Shown here one piece after another: positions 44,451-55,529 of a stretch of 64,000 bases of DNA; position 1 is the stretch's first letter, and each line of letters begins with the position of its first letter. The notes under the pieces were generated by a model that ran no database searches, was not told the origin of the DNA, and saw nothing but the letters and a program-made list of their open reading frames with translations. Source of the stretch: Basidiobolus ranarum (Eukaryota > Basidiobolomycota > Basidiobolomycetes > Basidiobolales). The stretch covers positions 1-64,000 of the forward strand of contig JASJQH010006878.1 in NCBI GenBank assembly GCA_040143965.1. Direction: 5' to 3'. A program made the translations under genes and the position numbers.

Positions 44451-46276
44451 ATGGATCCCAGAATCAATGAAAAGGAAGCTGCTGCTATCCACGCTGCTGC
44501 AGTAACCAGAAACTACTCTTTACAACCACGTTTAGGTACGATATACCCCCTTTTTTTGACTTCTTCCCCTCATCTACAAACTATATGTGCAGTATGTAAC
44601 ACTATTATTCTGTAATATAGATTACAGAACTGTTGCCGGTGTCAACGGTCCTTTAGTCATTCTTGATAACGTCAAGGTATTTCCCCTGTTTACGTTATAT
44701 AACTTCTCACCTCATTTTTCTCACACGCTTATCATACTATAGTTCCCCAAATTCGCTGAAATTGTCGAACTTACTTTACCAGATGGTACTAAGCGTTCTG
44801 GCCAAGTACTAGAAGTCCAAGGAAAGAGAGCTGTTGTGCAGGTATGTAGCTATTCATGCTCACTTTACTTGTTCAATTCTCATGTAGTTTCTCCAAACCG
44901 TAGGTTTTCGAAGGTACCGCTGGTGTTGATGCTCGTGCCACTCATGTTGAATTCACTGGTGATACCCTAAAGATGCCCGTCTCGGAAGATATGTTGGGTC
45001 GTGTTTTCAACGGTTCTGGTAAAAGTATTGACAAGGGCCCTAAAGTATTTGCTGAAGAATTCCTGGATATTGAAGGTTTGTTTCACTACATTCATTCCGA
45101 ATGTTTTTTTAGTCAATCCTCTCATTCCCTTGCTAACAAAATACCATTTTAACACCCAAAGGTTCTCCAATCAACCCCTTCTCACGTATTTACCCCGAAG
45201 AAATGATTCAAACCGGTATCTCTGCTATTGATACCATGAATTCTATTGCCCGTGGTCAAAAGATCCCCATTTTCTCTGCTGCTGGTTTGCCTCATAATGA
45301 AGTTGCAGCTCAAATTTGCCGACAAGCAGGTTTAGTCAAGAAGCCCACTAAGGATGTTCACGATGGTCATGAAGACAACTTCGCTATTGTATTTGCTGCC
45401 ATGGGTGTCAATATGGAAACTGCTCGTTTCTTCAAGCAGGACTTCGAGGAGAATGGCTCTATTGAACGTGTCACATTGTTCCTCAATCTTGCCAATGATC
45501 CTACTATTGAACGTATCATTACTCCCAGATTGGCCTTGACTACCGCAGAATACTATGCCTATCAGCTCGAGAAACACGTGTTGGTTATCTTGACCGATAT
45601 GTCTTCCTATGCTGATGCCTTGCGTGAAGTTTCTGCTGCCAGAGAAGAAGTACCTGGTCGTCGTGGTTATCCCGGTTATATGTACACCGATTTGTCCACC
45701 ATTTACGAGCGTGCTGGTCGTGTTGAAGGCCGTAATGGCTCCATTACACAAATCCCTATTTTGACTATGCCTAACGATGATATTACACATCCTATTCCTG
45801 ATTTGACTGGCTACATTACTGAGGGACAGATTTATGTGGACCGTCAACTCCACAATCGCCAAATTTACCCACCCATCAACGTTTTGCCTTCTCTTTCTCG
45901 TCTCATGAAGTCTGCCATTGGTGAAGGTATGACTCGTAAGGACCATGGTGATGTTTCCAACCAACTGTATGCCAAGTATGCCATTGGTCGTGATGCTGCT
46001 GCCATGAAGGCTGTCGTTGGTGAAGAAGCTCTTAACCAGGAAGATAAACTTTCTCTCGAGTTTTTGGACAAATTCGAAAAGACCTTCATTGCTCAAGGCC
46101 ATTACGAATCCAGAACCATTTTTGAATCTCTCGATCATGCCTGGTCTCTTCTTCGTATCTTCCCCAAGGAGTTGCTTAACCGTATCCCTCAAAAGACCTT
46201 GGCCGAGTTTTATCAACGTGATCGTAAGAAGGGTAACAAAGACACCATTGATAACGAAATTGACACTAAAGCATAG
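44451..46276 (+). CDS. VMA2: V-type proton ATPase subunit B
   Basis: Non-catalytic nucleotide-binding B subunit of the peripheral V1 sector, which with subunit A drives acidification of vacuoles and endosomes. The start at 44451 gives [20 protein letters not shown]; an ATG 18 bases upstream is also in frame, but MDPR fits the family. Five small exons carry the beta-barrel domain ([40 protein letters not shown]). The large last exon has [20 protein letters not shown] (degenerate P-loop, as normal for B), [18 protein letters not shown] and [20 protein letters not shown]. The length is close to 500 residues. Intact and strongly conserved. Confidence 0.97.
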
Positions 46277-47053
46277 TTTGGTTTGCCTTGCTTTCGCATT
46301 GTGGATGTAAGTGTGGATTCCCTAACAAGACTAAGCAACAGATATAATGACTGAATTATATCCAATTTGATTCGCTTTTAAATAATATATCCGTCCGCCC
46401 TCTTTTCACTTTTTAATAAAGTTATTTAAAACCTGGTCAGCATTGTCACATATGTGTGGGTGTGGTATGGCTGTATCTCATGCATAACTCATCAACGGAC
46501 ATGTTACTGCCAGTTGCTGGGTGTTTGTAGGTCGTAACACCAATTCCCAACCTGAAGTCATGATAATCATTAGATGTGCAACTACGCTGAAGATGATTGA
46601 GTGCCTTAGCACTTAAGTAAAATAGTTAAGGATTGCCCATTTCCGACATATAATACCTATTTATGGTAAGACCACCGGTATTATACTTGTAAGGAAATAT
46701 CATATCCAATTTATAAATGATTGGTTTGAGGTCTTATGTGCTATGTATTTGTGTATTTGTTAATATTGTTCGAAGGATTTTGTACCTCTAGTTAAGGATT
46801 GCCCACTCTTGTTTTTTACTCTACTCTGTGCTTAGACCTAGAAAACCAGAAACGATTATTTTTCCGCAAAGCCGTACTCTTCAACGAAGTACCTAGTTCA
46901 TTTCCTGCGCTGAATACACATAAACAATTCCCTTCCACGATACATGTCAGCTGTTCTGTAGACACTCAATCACTTTTCTAAACAATATAGTCGAGTAGTG
47001 AAGTTAGATATCTACTTTTCCCTCTCCCTTCAATAGGTTACTTTAAGCGCATT
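46277..47053. other. Intergenic, no gene seen
   Basis: Spacer of about 780 bp. It contains a direct repeat AGTTAAGGATTGCCCA (near 46624 and 46791) about 170 bp apart. Short frames are not convincing. Confidence 0.4.
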
Positions 47054-48292
47054 ATGCACATAAAAGCATCGTTTTGCTCCTATGTAATTTCATTCTTTTT
47101 AGTCATTATCTTTGGGTCAGGTCAAAATTCCTTTTTCTCTTACTCACAAATAGTTCAACGGGATGGTAGGTAGTTCCTTTTTATTTAACACGTAGAATAT
47201 CACGTTAACTCCTTTTCTGATAGACACTTCAGTTTGCGGTCCTGAAATTTATTGTTTACCCAAACGCAATGAAACTTGGACTATGTCGACTGTTGGTGTT
47301 ATACGTTGGTATCCCAAATATCCTACATTTGTGGTCCAAGATCGTGTTGACGTTCGACTCTACGATGTAACAGATTTACGAAAACCTGTGTTGGAACGAC
47401 TGAATACCACTAATGGGGATGGTTATATGTACTTGGAATTAGACCCAAATCTTCAGCCACCAATTTTTGCACCAGTCCTCAACCGCCCAAAGAATTATAC
47501 TGCCCAAAGAATATTTTGCTTTTCAATTACTCCTGCCGGTGATACTACAGTCGGTAACTTGAATGGTCCCTACTTTTATATTCAAGGTACCTTGTTATTA
47601 TTAAGGGAATGTATGATTTCATGAACTATATTCTAATGCATCAGTATTTACTTTACCAGACCCTCCGCCTCTAAATGAATCCACTCTGACAACCTCGACA
47701 ACCCTTAGTACAGTTATCCCAACCTATACGACCATGACTTCACAACCAGAGAGCTCTACCCCTATATCTACAAATACCCCCAATCAAGTTAATTCAAAGC
47801 GAAAGCCCGAATCCGTGGGTTTATCGTCTGGTGCGATTGCTGGAATTTCTGTAGGATCCATAGCAGTTCTAGTAGCCGCTGGAATATATCCTTTTATTGA
47901 AAATAATTCTTTCTCCTATTTTCTTTATTTACAAATGATTATATCCTTAACATTTTACTGCCTTGATGTTTTATCGTAAGCGAAGTAAAAAATCACAATT
48001 CGATACTGGAACCGGGAAAAATTCGTCTCAAGATGACTCTACTGGTGGTGCTATCACTGAGAATGTAGGGGTTAAACGTTTGAATTCTTTACGTCTGACT
48101 GCAAACGATGCCCGCTTAATTGCAGAAACCTATCGACGACTCTTACGTAAACCAAGTTGGGGACTTACAGACGAGCATGAAATAATACCCATGAGGACAG
48201 GTTCCTCACCCATTTCTTCTACTCACTCTATTAATCCTACTCCTGATACGACTCCCCCAGGAAAATCTTCTCACCTACCAGATCACCTTTGA
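47054..48292 (+). CDS. Single-pass membrane protein with Ser/Thr stalk
   Basis: Type I membrane protein. The start at 47054 gives a signal peptide (MHIKASFCSYVISFFLVIIF). The ectodomain has CGPEIYCLPKRNETWTM and a beta-rich part: VGVIRWYPKYPTFVVQDRVD, VDVRLYDVTDL, YLELDPNLQPP and FCFSITPAGDTT. This resembles the Ig-like fungal DUF7137 domain, an assignment from pattern only. A Ser/Thr/Pro stalk leads to the membrane helix GAIAGISVGSIAVLVAAGIA, then LMFYRKRSKKSQF. The helix is complete only when the AT-AC intron at 47886-47958 is removed; otherwise the frame stops soon after. The cytosolic tail is Ser/Thr/Pro-rich. About five exons. A wall-sensor-like role is inferred. Confidence 0.8.
47886..47958 (+). 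other. U12-type AT-AC intron
   Basis: The exon ends ...GCCGCTGGAAT; the intron starts ATATCCTTTT, a perfect U12 5' splice site. TCCTTAAC (47944-47951) matches the U12 branch site; the terminal AC is 8 nt after the branch A. The 73-nt intron contains no usable GT donor or AG acceptor. Removal joins AAGI to ALMFYRKRSKK and completes the transmembrane helix with its basic stop-transfer sequence. Confidence 0.92.
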
Positions 48293-48711
48293 CAAAGGTC
48301 AAAAACCCGTGTGAATTCATATACTATTAGTCCATTTTTTCATTAATTTTCTCTTTCGAAACCTCATCTCACTTGATTTTGAACGACACAACACCACTGT
48401 TTCCCTTTTTTTGTTGATAAGAGTTTAAAGGCACAGTTTTGATAAATCTCGGTTTTCAGATTTTAAATAGAATCGAAGAGATGTTTGTGTAGCTCATTGC
48501 AAGGTTGTATACCCTCTCGTACCATACGTACAAATATATGAAGATGCCAAGTGTAACTAAACTGCCCATGTGAAGTTGAACTCTAGTGATATTCATTTTA
48601 TTTACAATCGATATTGCGCTACCTTCTATATTGGAAGCTACAATAATTAATGAAACATTAAGTAACCCTTAATAAACTCTAGTGAAAATTGCTAACTATA
48701 CATTGGTGCAA
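48293..48711. other. Convergent 3' region, no gene seen
   Basis: AT-rich spacer between converging genes. No gene or repeat seen. Confidence 0.4.
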
Positions 48712-50881
48712 CTAAAAAGGCACATAACTCAACCCTGATTCTTGCTTGACTAGCATTTGTTGACGTCTTACTAACTCTTGTTCAAGATCTTGAATGCGTC
48801 GGTTAAGGGCCAAGAATAACACGGATTTCGGCATTTGGTTTGGTGCTTGAGATAAATCAATGGCCGCTGGATAATAAAATATTGTTTAGATTCGGTATAC
48901 TCTAATATATCGCAACAACTACTTACCAGAGCTTTCTGTCATTCCTCCTAATCGTCTATTATTAAACCAACCACGGAGAGCATGTAGTGTTAGGTTCATA
49001 CTGTTGGCAAGCTCGATGATTTGAGGGTGGTTAGGGTATGGCGTGGTGGTAAAGACCTCCTCCAACTTAGCCACAACCTCAGGGCTAAAAAGAGTGTAGC
49101 CATCTCTTTGACTCTCTAAATCAGACTTGCGGTCTCGACGGCGAAGCTCTTTAAACCATCGCTCGATATTCTACAATATATAATCAAATTTAGTTACTTG
49201 GAAATTAATGTCGCTCGCTATTGCCATTGTTCTGACCTTGAACGTTTCATTGTACTGCTCAGCCAACTCTTGGATCGTTTCTCGGGATGGATACATAACT
49301 TGCTTGTGGACTTCTTCTACTGCAAGGTGAAGAGGATCCTCATAGTAACCTACTCTGGATTGCCGCTCACGGAACCAAGCATTAATTTTAAGATAGTCAA
49401 TACCCAATTGCTCCGCCAACTCCTTACGCTGTAGCGAGGTGGGGTACCCATGACATTCGTCGTAAAGCTTACTCATTGCTTCCACAACTGGTGGTGGGAA
49501 TCTAGCTAACTTAGCGGCTCGTTTGTTCTTGGGTTTAACAGTTTTATCTACCATTTTTCTCTTCTCTGGAGTTGTTTTGGGGTGCGGGTTCAGAGGATGT
49601 TGATCTATCTCGATTCCTCTTTCTCGGTCTTCGGCACGGCGTTTGTAAAACCATTGAGAGATTGACTAGCGTATAGGTATTACTAAAATGGAACGCAAAC
49701 AATCATTCCATTCAATAACATACCTTATCACTTCTCTTTAAATGCTCCGCAAGCTCTAATAATTGTTCAGCACTGGGAAATGGTGTTTGCTCGTAAAAGT
49801 CATGTAGTGTCTGTATAGCTTCAGGAGTATACTTGACCAATGCAGGTTTAATATCAACGCCATCATTTCTGTCACGATCTCGTCTCTTAGAAAACCAGCG
49901 TTTGATTCTCTAATGTTAATAAGAAAATGATTAGAATATGTCTACGTGGACAATACGAATATCTCCAGTCTAAGTAACAAAACTTACTCTTAACGTGACG
50001 TCGTTTTCACTGGCTAACTGTTCCATAACTGGAACTGGTGGATAAAATGTATCTTTATAAACCTTTTCACATGACTCGCCAAGTTTTTCCAAATCACATT
50101 CAGGTGCGCTACAAATAACTGGAGAAATGATTTCGGCACCTTTTTGGCGTAACTGGTTTCGTCTATTTGTGAACCACAAGATAATTTTCTATGAATGAAT
50201 TAAACCTTGTTTAGAATACATGCCACTCGATGAACTTGTTGTGAAAATACCTTTCTATTTACTCCCATTTTGTAGGCGATTTGTGTATATTCTTGTGTAG
50301 AAGGATATTTATTCTGTTGGAAGATGGGCTCAAGGTAAAAAGCAAGCGCGTTCTTTTTTCGAGCATTAATCGATTCATAATCTGCGGAAGTTATTTGATT
50401 GACGCGTTTGTTGGTTGGTGAGTAATATAGTTGCCAAAAACTTCTCACTATCTCAGAAGTCGTGTCAGCCTCTTGAGCAAATTTTTTCAGTTGGTCTTCG
50501 TTAGGAGAAGAAGTAGCCAAGATAAAGGAGCGTATTTTTTCTACATTTTCAGTAGTTAAGCCCACCTCTTTACTCCTAGTAGCTTTTCTTCTTCTGTTTC
50601 TAAACCAAGCTTTGGTGGACTTTATAAGTTCAAGTTCGGAAAGAGAGTAAGTGACAGTTGGTGTCAAACTTATTTGATAAAAAAATTACGCGACAAACCT
50701 CTTGTTCAACCGAGCAAACTTCACAAATAACACTATATTCATATTGGTTTGGGTAGGGATTGCATATATAGTATTCTTCAAAGCGTTCTCGTACAGACTG
50801 GCTTAAGTGTCGGGTGATAGAGGATTTTTTTGGCTTGTCAGAGTCTACACATTCAACCTCGACCTCAGCTTCAGCTGCCAT
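48712..50881 (-). CDS. Polyhomeodomain protein (seven WF-type homeodomain helices)
   Basis: Probable DNA-binding protein built almost wholly of tandem homeodomains. Start at 50881 (MAAEAEVEVECVDSDKPKKS). Recognition helices in order: KAWFRNRRRKATR, then a degenerate unit (SEIVRSFWQLYYSPTNKR), ILWFTNRRNQLRQ, KRWFSKRRDRDR, SQWFYKRRAEDR, NAWFRERQSRVG, ERWFKELRRRDRK and RGWFNNRRLGG. Each is preceded by a helix 1-2 region with the pattern ...Y/F..xPYPs...LA (for example YEQTPFPSAEQLLELAEHLK). Five of the helices start a new exon, so introns fall at nearly the same place in successive units, suggesting tandem duplication of an exon pair. The protein ends in a coiled coil (LALNRRIQDLEQELVRRQQM). No zinc finger or other domain is seen. 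Confidence 0.85.
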
Positions 50882-51650
50882 TCTAAAGTTTAGTAGTCAA
50901 GCGATATTAATTGATACACCTAATCTATATAATTTATCCAAATGGATTTTTTTTCTTTTTTCTACTTAAAATTCAATCATGATTTTCTTAAGATAAATTG
51001 ATGATATATTTGAACATGACTGTGTATTGTCGACACGTACCATTCTCAAAAGAAAGGTCTTGAGCCATTCTGAGCATAGATTCAGAATAGAACAAAGCAT
51101 CCATCTTCTATTCTAGAATATCAGTGATCAGCGAGAATCCTAGTAGAAATTTATTTCTGATCATTGGGAGTTTAAAGATTGAGGTCAATGTATGCTCCAC
51201 CACTGTTGCACCAATCTAAGCTCGTACCACCTTTATTATATTATTAGCTTTCCTGGCTTTTCTGAAGCTCTCTTACCAATCATATGTCTGATGATCCAAT
51301 TTATTCACGTTGATTCAATCCTAAACTGGGGAAGAGTATCCCCCCTGTTGTCTCCTATCTTACTCCCCCCTTGTTAGATCACAACCAAGCAACATGGTAA
51401 TTCCGTGGCGCACTTGATGAATTTCTTGTTCGCCTTTTTTGTTGTATTTTCTTTTTCCCTGCGTTGGATTGATTTTCCTTTCCCAATCCCTACATTCTGT
51501 AACTCTATAGCTCCTCATTTGTCTTCTTCAGCCTCATATTCTTTCACATTAACTCATTTACATTCGTTCTATTTTGCTCATCTCCTTTACATTACCAAAC
51601 TTTATTAAACAGCAGTTGACTTCGACAGTTTTGCGTCACTTATTATTACC
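50882..51650. promoter_or_regulatory. Divergent promoter region, polyhomeodomain gene and RAP
   Basis: About 770 bp between divergent start codons, pyrimidine-rich toward the RAP gene (TTTTTTGTTGTATTTTCTTT near 51436). Tight C runs (ATCCCCCCTG, CTCCCCCC near 51338 and 51363). No gene seen. Confidence 0.4.
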
Positions 51651-52415
51651 ATGCGTGAATACAAACTTGTTGTACTTGGTTCAGGTGGTGTTGGTAAATC
51701 TGCCTTGGTAAGCATCTGCTTTCTATCATATCTCCTTCAAGTCTTCCTTGACGTTTGAATATTGTAACTATTGCTCACTGTTTATCCTTTATCGAATACA
51801 TATTTTAGACTGTTCAATTCGTGCAATCTATATTTGTCGAGAAATACGACCCGACTATTGAAGATTCGTACAGAAAGCAGGTGGAGGTAGATGGACAACA
51901 ATGCATGTTGGAGATTTTGGATACTGCTGGTACGGAGCAGTTTACTGCAATGCGAGACCTTTACATGAAAAATGGACAAGGTTTTGTGTTGGCTTATTCA
52001 ATCACCTCTATGGCCACTTTCAATGATTTAGCCGAGTTAAGAGAGCAAATTGTCCGAGTTAAAGACTCAGAACAGGTGATTCTAATTAGAATTTGATCTA
52101 TATATGAACCTCCATTTACCATATTTGGAGTTCACTATCCTGGTATAGAAAGGTCCATTTAACTCAACCACTTTATTTTGGAAATAGGTTCCTACAGTTT
52201 TGGTTGGAAATAAATCGGATTTAGAGGCTGATCGATGCGTTCCGCGTGAGGTTGGTTTAGAACTAGCACAGCATTGGCCTGGTGCCACTTTCTTTGAAAC
52301 CTCAGCACGTAAAAGAAGCAATGTTGATGATGCTTTCTTCGAACTTGTACGACAAATAAATCGACAAAATCCTGGACGTTTGGATAAGCGCAAAAAGAAG
52401 TGTATCATCCTCTAA
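51651..52415 (+). CDS. RSR1: Rap/Rsr1-family small GTPase
   Basis: Membrane-anchored GTP switch; in yeast Rsr1/Bud1 sets polarity and bud site, and animal Rap1 controls adhesion. Three exons (51651-51707, 51809-52075, 52188-52415) code for 183 residues. G1 is [10 protein letters not shown], switch [14 protein letters not shown]3 [20 protein letters not shown], with Thr in place of the Ras Gln61 (the Rap hallmark). NKSD is the base-recognition site and ETSARK the last G box. The C-terminus is KRKKKCIIL: a basic patch plus a CAAX box ending in Leu, predicting geranylgeranylation. Rap rather than Ras because of Thr61 and [13 protein letters not shown] different Rho-type function is excluded by size and motifs. 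Confidence 0.95.
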
Positions 52416-52931
52416 CTTTACCTCTTCCTTCAGCTTTTATTTTCCAATCATTTCCATCATCCCATTTAATTCCACCTAAAATTTGTTTGTTGTCTTCATG
52501 TCCGGATCTACACCCAGCCCTACTTCTATTTACCTTCTTTTAATAGCTTCTTACATGGTCTCTGTGGACCATCGGTGATTATCTCAGTGTTGGATCTTTA
52601 AAGAATAGTCACCGAATTTGTACTTCCACACTGCTGGAATTTGTTAACACTAATATATACAACCTCCCCAAATACCCATCAAGCTACATATTTGATCAGA
52701 TATCTTTTAATCAAAATCTTCACTAACTAAATCCCAGGTATTTGGTGTGTTGAGTTCATTGAGTCTAACCAATAAATCTGGAATTCTAAGCAACATTTAT
52801 ACTTGACCTTCTATACTAGAATATACATCTGAACAACACTTGAAAGATAGAGCCAATCTCTTACAGGTGGAAGTGCTAGCAGCAACAGGATAGCCAGTAA
52901 AGTGGAATTGTTGGGTATTGAGTTTGCACTA
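52416..52931. other. Convergent 3' region, no gene seen
   Basis: Spacer between converging RAP and BRCA1-like genes. No gene or repeat seen. Confidence 0.4.
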
Positions 52932-55128
52932 CTAATAAGCCGAAGTATCAATCAATTTATAGTTACTAATGCAATCGAGAACCCAATTGGCTAACACCAC
53001 CTCACGAGAATATTGCTCTCGAAGCCTATTTTTCGTTCGCATTGCTGTCGCATTATCACATATCACTAAAGTCTGTTGTGAACAATTCGAGGGAGGACAC
53101 TTGTCGACGATTGTGGCTCCACCTGCAGTTAACAGTGTGATAAGGTCGTCACGCGACGGTTGCTTAAACTCACCAACAAGGAGATATTGTTGGTTATGGA
53201 ATAACTTTGGTTCCTACGTGCAATTCGAATCATTAGCTGGTGAGGATGGAAAGTAAATTGATCCACAAAGAGGCTTACTCCATTTTTTATACTTTGACGA
53301 GCTCTCTTCGGTCCATAATTTGAATAACGTTCGTCACCAATAACTTCATAAACATCTTCATCAAGCCATTCATTGCGGCTCAGTGAATCTTCAATCCCTA
53401 CTCGATTTCAATATAGTTTAGGTTGAGGTGTATTCTATGGAAAGGGTAAGCTGTACAAAAGATATACATTGGTAATTTACAAGCCAACGTCCATGCAGTA
53501 TGGCAAGAAAGTATTTCATCGTACGTTTTGAGGTGCCTTTAACTATCAATTGTTTTAATACCATGAAGGATAATGAACTTCGATAATCCATAGATTACCC
53601 GCTTCGGTGACTAGATGTGTAACGTCGCTCGTAAACTCAGTGACGATGGTAGCATTAAGTTTTTTGACCGAGGTATTCATTTTTTTCTTAAGAATAACAA
53701 ATATTAGCTTGGTTATCATCAATGTGAGCGATGTAGAAGAAATGCTGTTATACAATTTGAGAAGCCTTAAGCATCGTTCCTAAGATAACCGGCATTTCTT
53801 GTGTATCTTGATTCTGAGAGGCCACTTCAGAAGAATCAAACAAATCTGGTGAGGAGCACCTTGTGTTCGAAAGCGATTCACGCGATGTATCTTGAGTATC
53901 GTTCTGAATCATGATTTTTGGTGTTCCTTCATCTAGAATATCCGATTTAATAAAAGGAATACTTCCTGTTTGGTGATGAGAGAACTGAACTTACTATTCA
54001 GTTCAGCTAAAACCACATCAACGTCTGATACTAATTGCTGTAGTAACATCAGATTCTGCGTGATTGAAAGTTTTAGTATGGTGTCAACCCAAGTGGGAAT
54101 TTTTCTGAGATTCAATACCTGTGTAGAAGGCTCCACTTGAGAAGCGTCAATATCCACCGACAAACTCGGGTCATATTGAATATGAGCTAGATATCCAGGA
54201 ATGTTAATGGAATCCATGATAAACATTTCCCATCAAACTTACGAGAGTTCGTAGATTTTTCTTTAACAATAAACAATGAGCAAAAGAAAATCGTAATAAG
54301 ATAAATGAGTGTATACACATACCTAAAGAAGAGATGATGTTTTTCCCTTTAGAATATTCGGGTTTAATCATAATTCTATTATTTACGTGATCTCCAGAAT
54401 CCTGAAATATTAATGTTAAACATAATCCCAAGAATGTTTTGATGGTTATTTTGACAATCCACTTACTTGATCGACATCCATAATTTCCATTTTAGCCTTT
54501 CCTTTACTTTTGGTTTTACGCCGTTTATTTCTAATCGGGCTATTGGGAGTATCGTCCTGTTTCGTGTCTACGCCCTCTTTCACCGGGTAGGGATATGCCT
54601 GAGAGAGGTTGGGGATTGGTTCGCATTGCCATTCACTGTGTTGCTTTTCTTGAGATAAGGCTATAATGGTGGTTGGAAGTTTGAGAATTTAACCAATATA
54701 GTAAAAAGGAGGCACTAGTTACCAGCCCCTGTCATTTCTTCGTATGAATCGAGTAATTCTTGATATGCATCGGCTAGTTCCCCGGTTGATTCCATTTTAT
54801 TCAGTCCTCTCTTAGTTATTGGAGTTTTACAAAGTGGACATTTTGCTAGATTCATTTGAAGCGATTGGTGTATGCATTCTTCACAGAATAAATGGTTGCA
54901 TTGGGTTGAATAAGGATCTCGTAGAATTCCCAGGCTAATGAAGATAACATATGTGAATAGTTAAATTATAGAGCTCTTCTTCGAGAATATATTGGTCATT
55001 TAAAAAGACTACCAAATTGGACAATTGAGTTCTGCTGCCATTCGTCGTAGAAGACCACTTACAGTTTTTGGGATTTCCTCATTCACCAAGACTGATTGAG
55101 AGAGGATTGTATTTTGCTCCAAAGACAT
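52932..55128 (-). CDS. BRCA1-like RING and tandem-BRCT protein
   Basis: Likely DNA-damage E3 ubiquitin ligase. Start at 55128 (MSLEQNTILSQSVLVNEEIP). The RING finger is completed by splicing: LNCPIC, LGILRDPYSTQCNHLFCEEC and LAKCPLCKTPITKRGL; the last part is very like BRCA1 (CPLCKNDITKRSL). The middle is disordered, with a basic nuclear signal (RNKRRKTKSKGKAK). The C-terminus has two BRCT repeats. BRCT1 includes TIVTEFTSDVTHLVTEA and RTMKYFLAILHGRWLVN. The linker has YEVIGDERYSNYGPKRARQS, matching the BRCA1 GPKRARES signature. BRCT2 has FKQPSRDDLITLLTAGGATI and NWVLDCISNYKLIDTSAY. About eight exons; middle exon ends are uncertain. Much shorter than animal BRCA1. Confidence 0.85.
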
Positions 55129-55529
55129 ATGTAAGAGTTTAAAGCAAAGTTCGGTGTGATATACAGTAGAAACTACGGTAACGAAAAATACTATTTGCTA
55201 TGTTGAAGTTCAAAAAGATATTATGCCCTCTTGTCTCGAATTTCTGGTTAGTTCATTACCATAGTAGCAGTCAAAATCACAACAAATCTTTGAAACAAAA
55301 GCTAGCAGAGGGTAGAAAAGCTAACTGCGCCATTGCTTAACTTAATTCAACTTTCTCTATAATGAATAAATTAAATCCATTCCAAAGGGGTCATCAAATC
55401 ACGGTTTTATAAAAAAATCTGAGGTTTTTTTATGCTTTCACGCGATCGTATCATTAAGTAATAGTAGCATTCACACCAAAAAGATTTAGTTGCTATTTAC
55501 CTTGTTCTCCTAGAGTATTTCTCGACGAG
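55129..55529. promoter_or_regulatory. Divergent promoter region, BRCA1-like gene and SYF1
   Basis: 401 bp between the two start codons. CACGCGATCG near 55440 may be part of a regulatory site. No gene seen. Confidence 0.4.
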
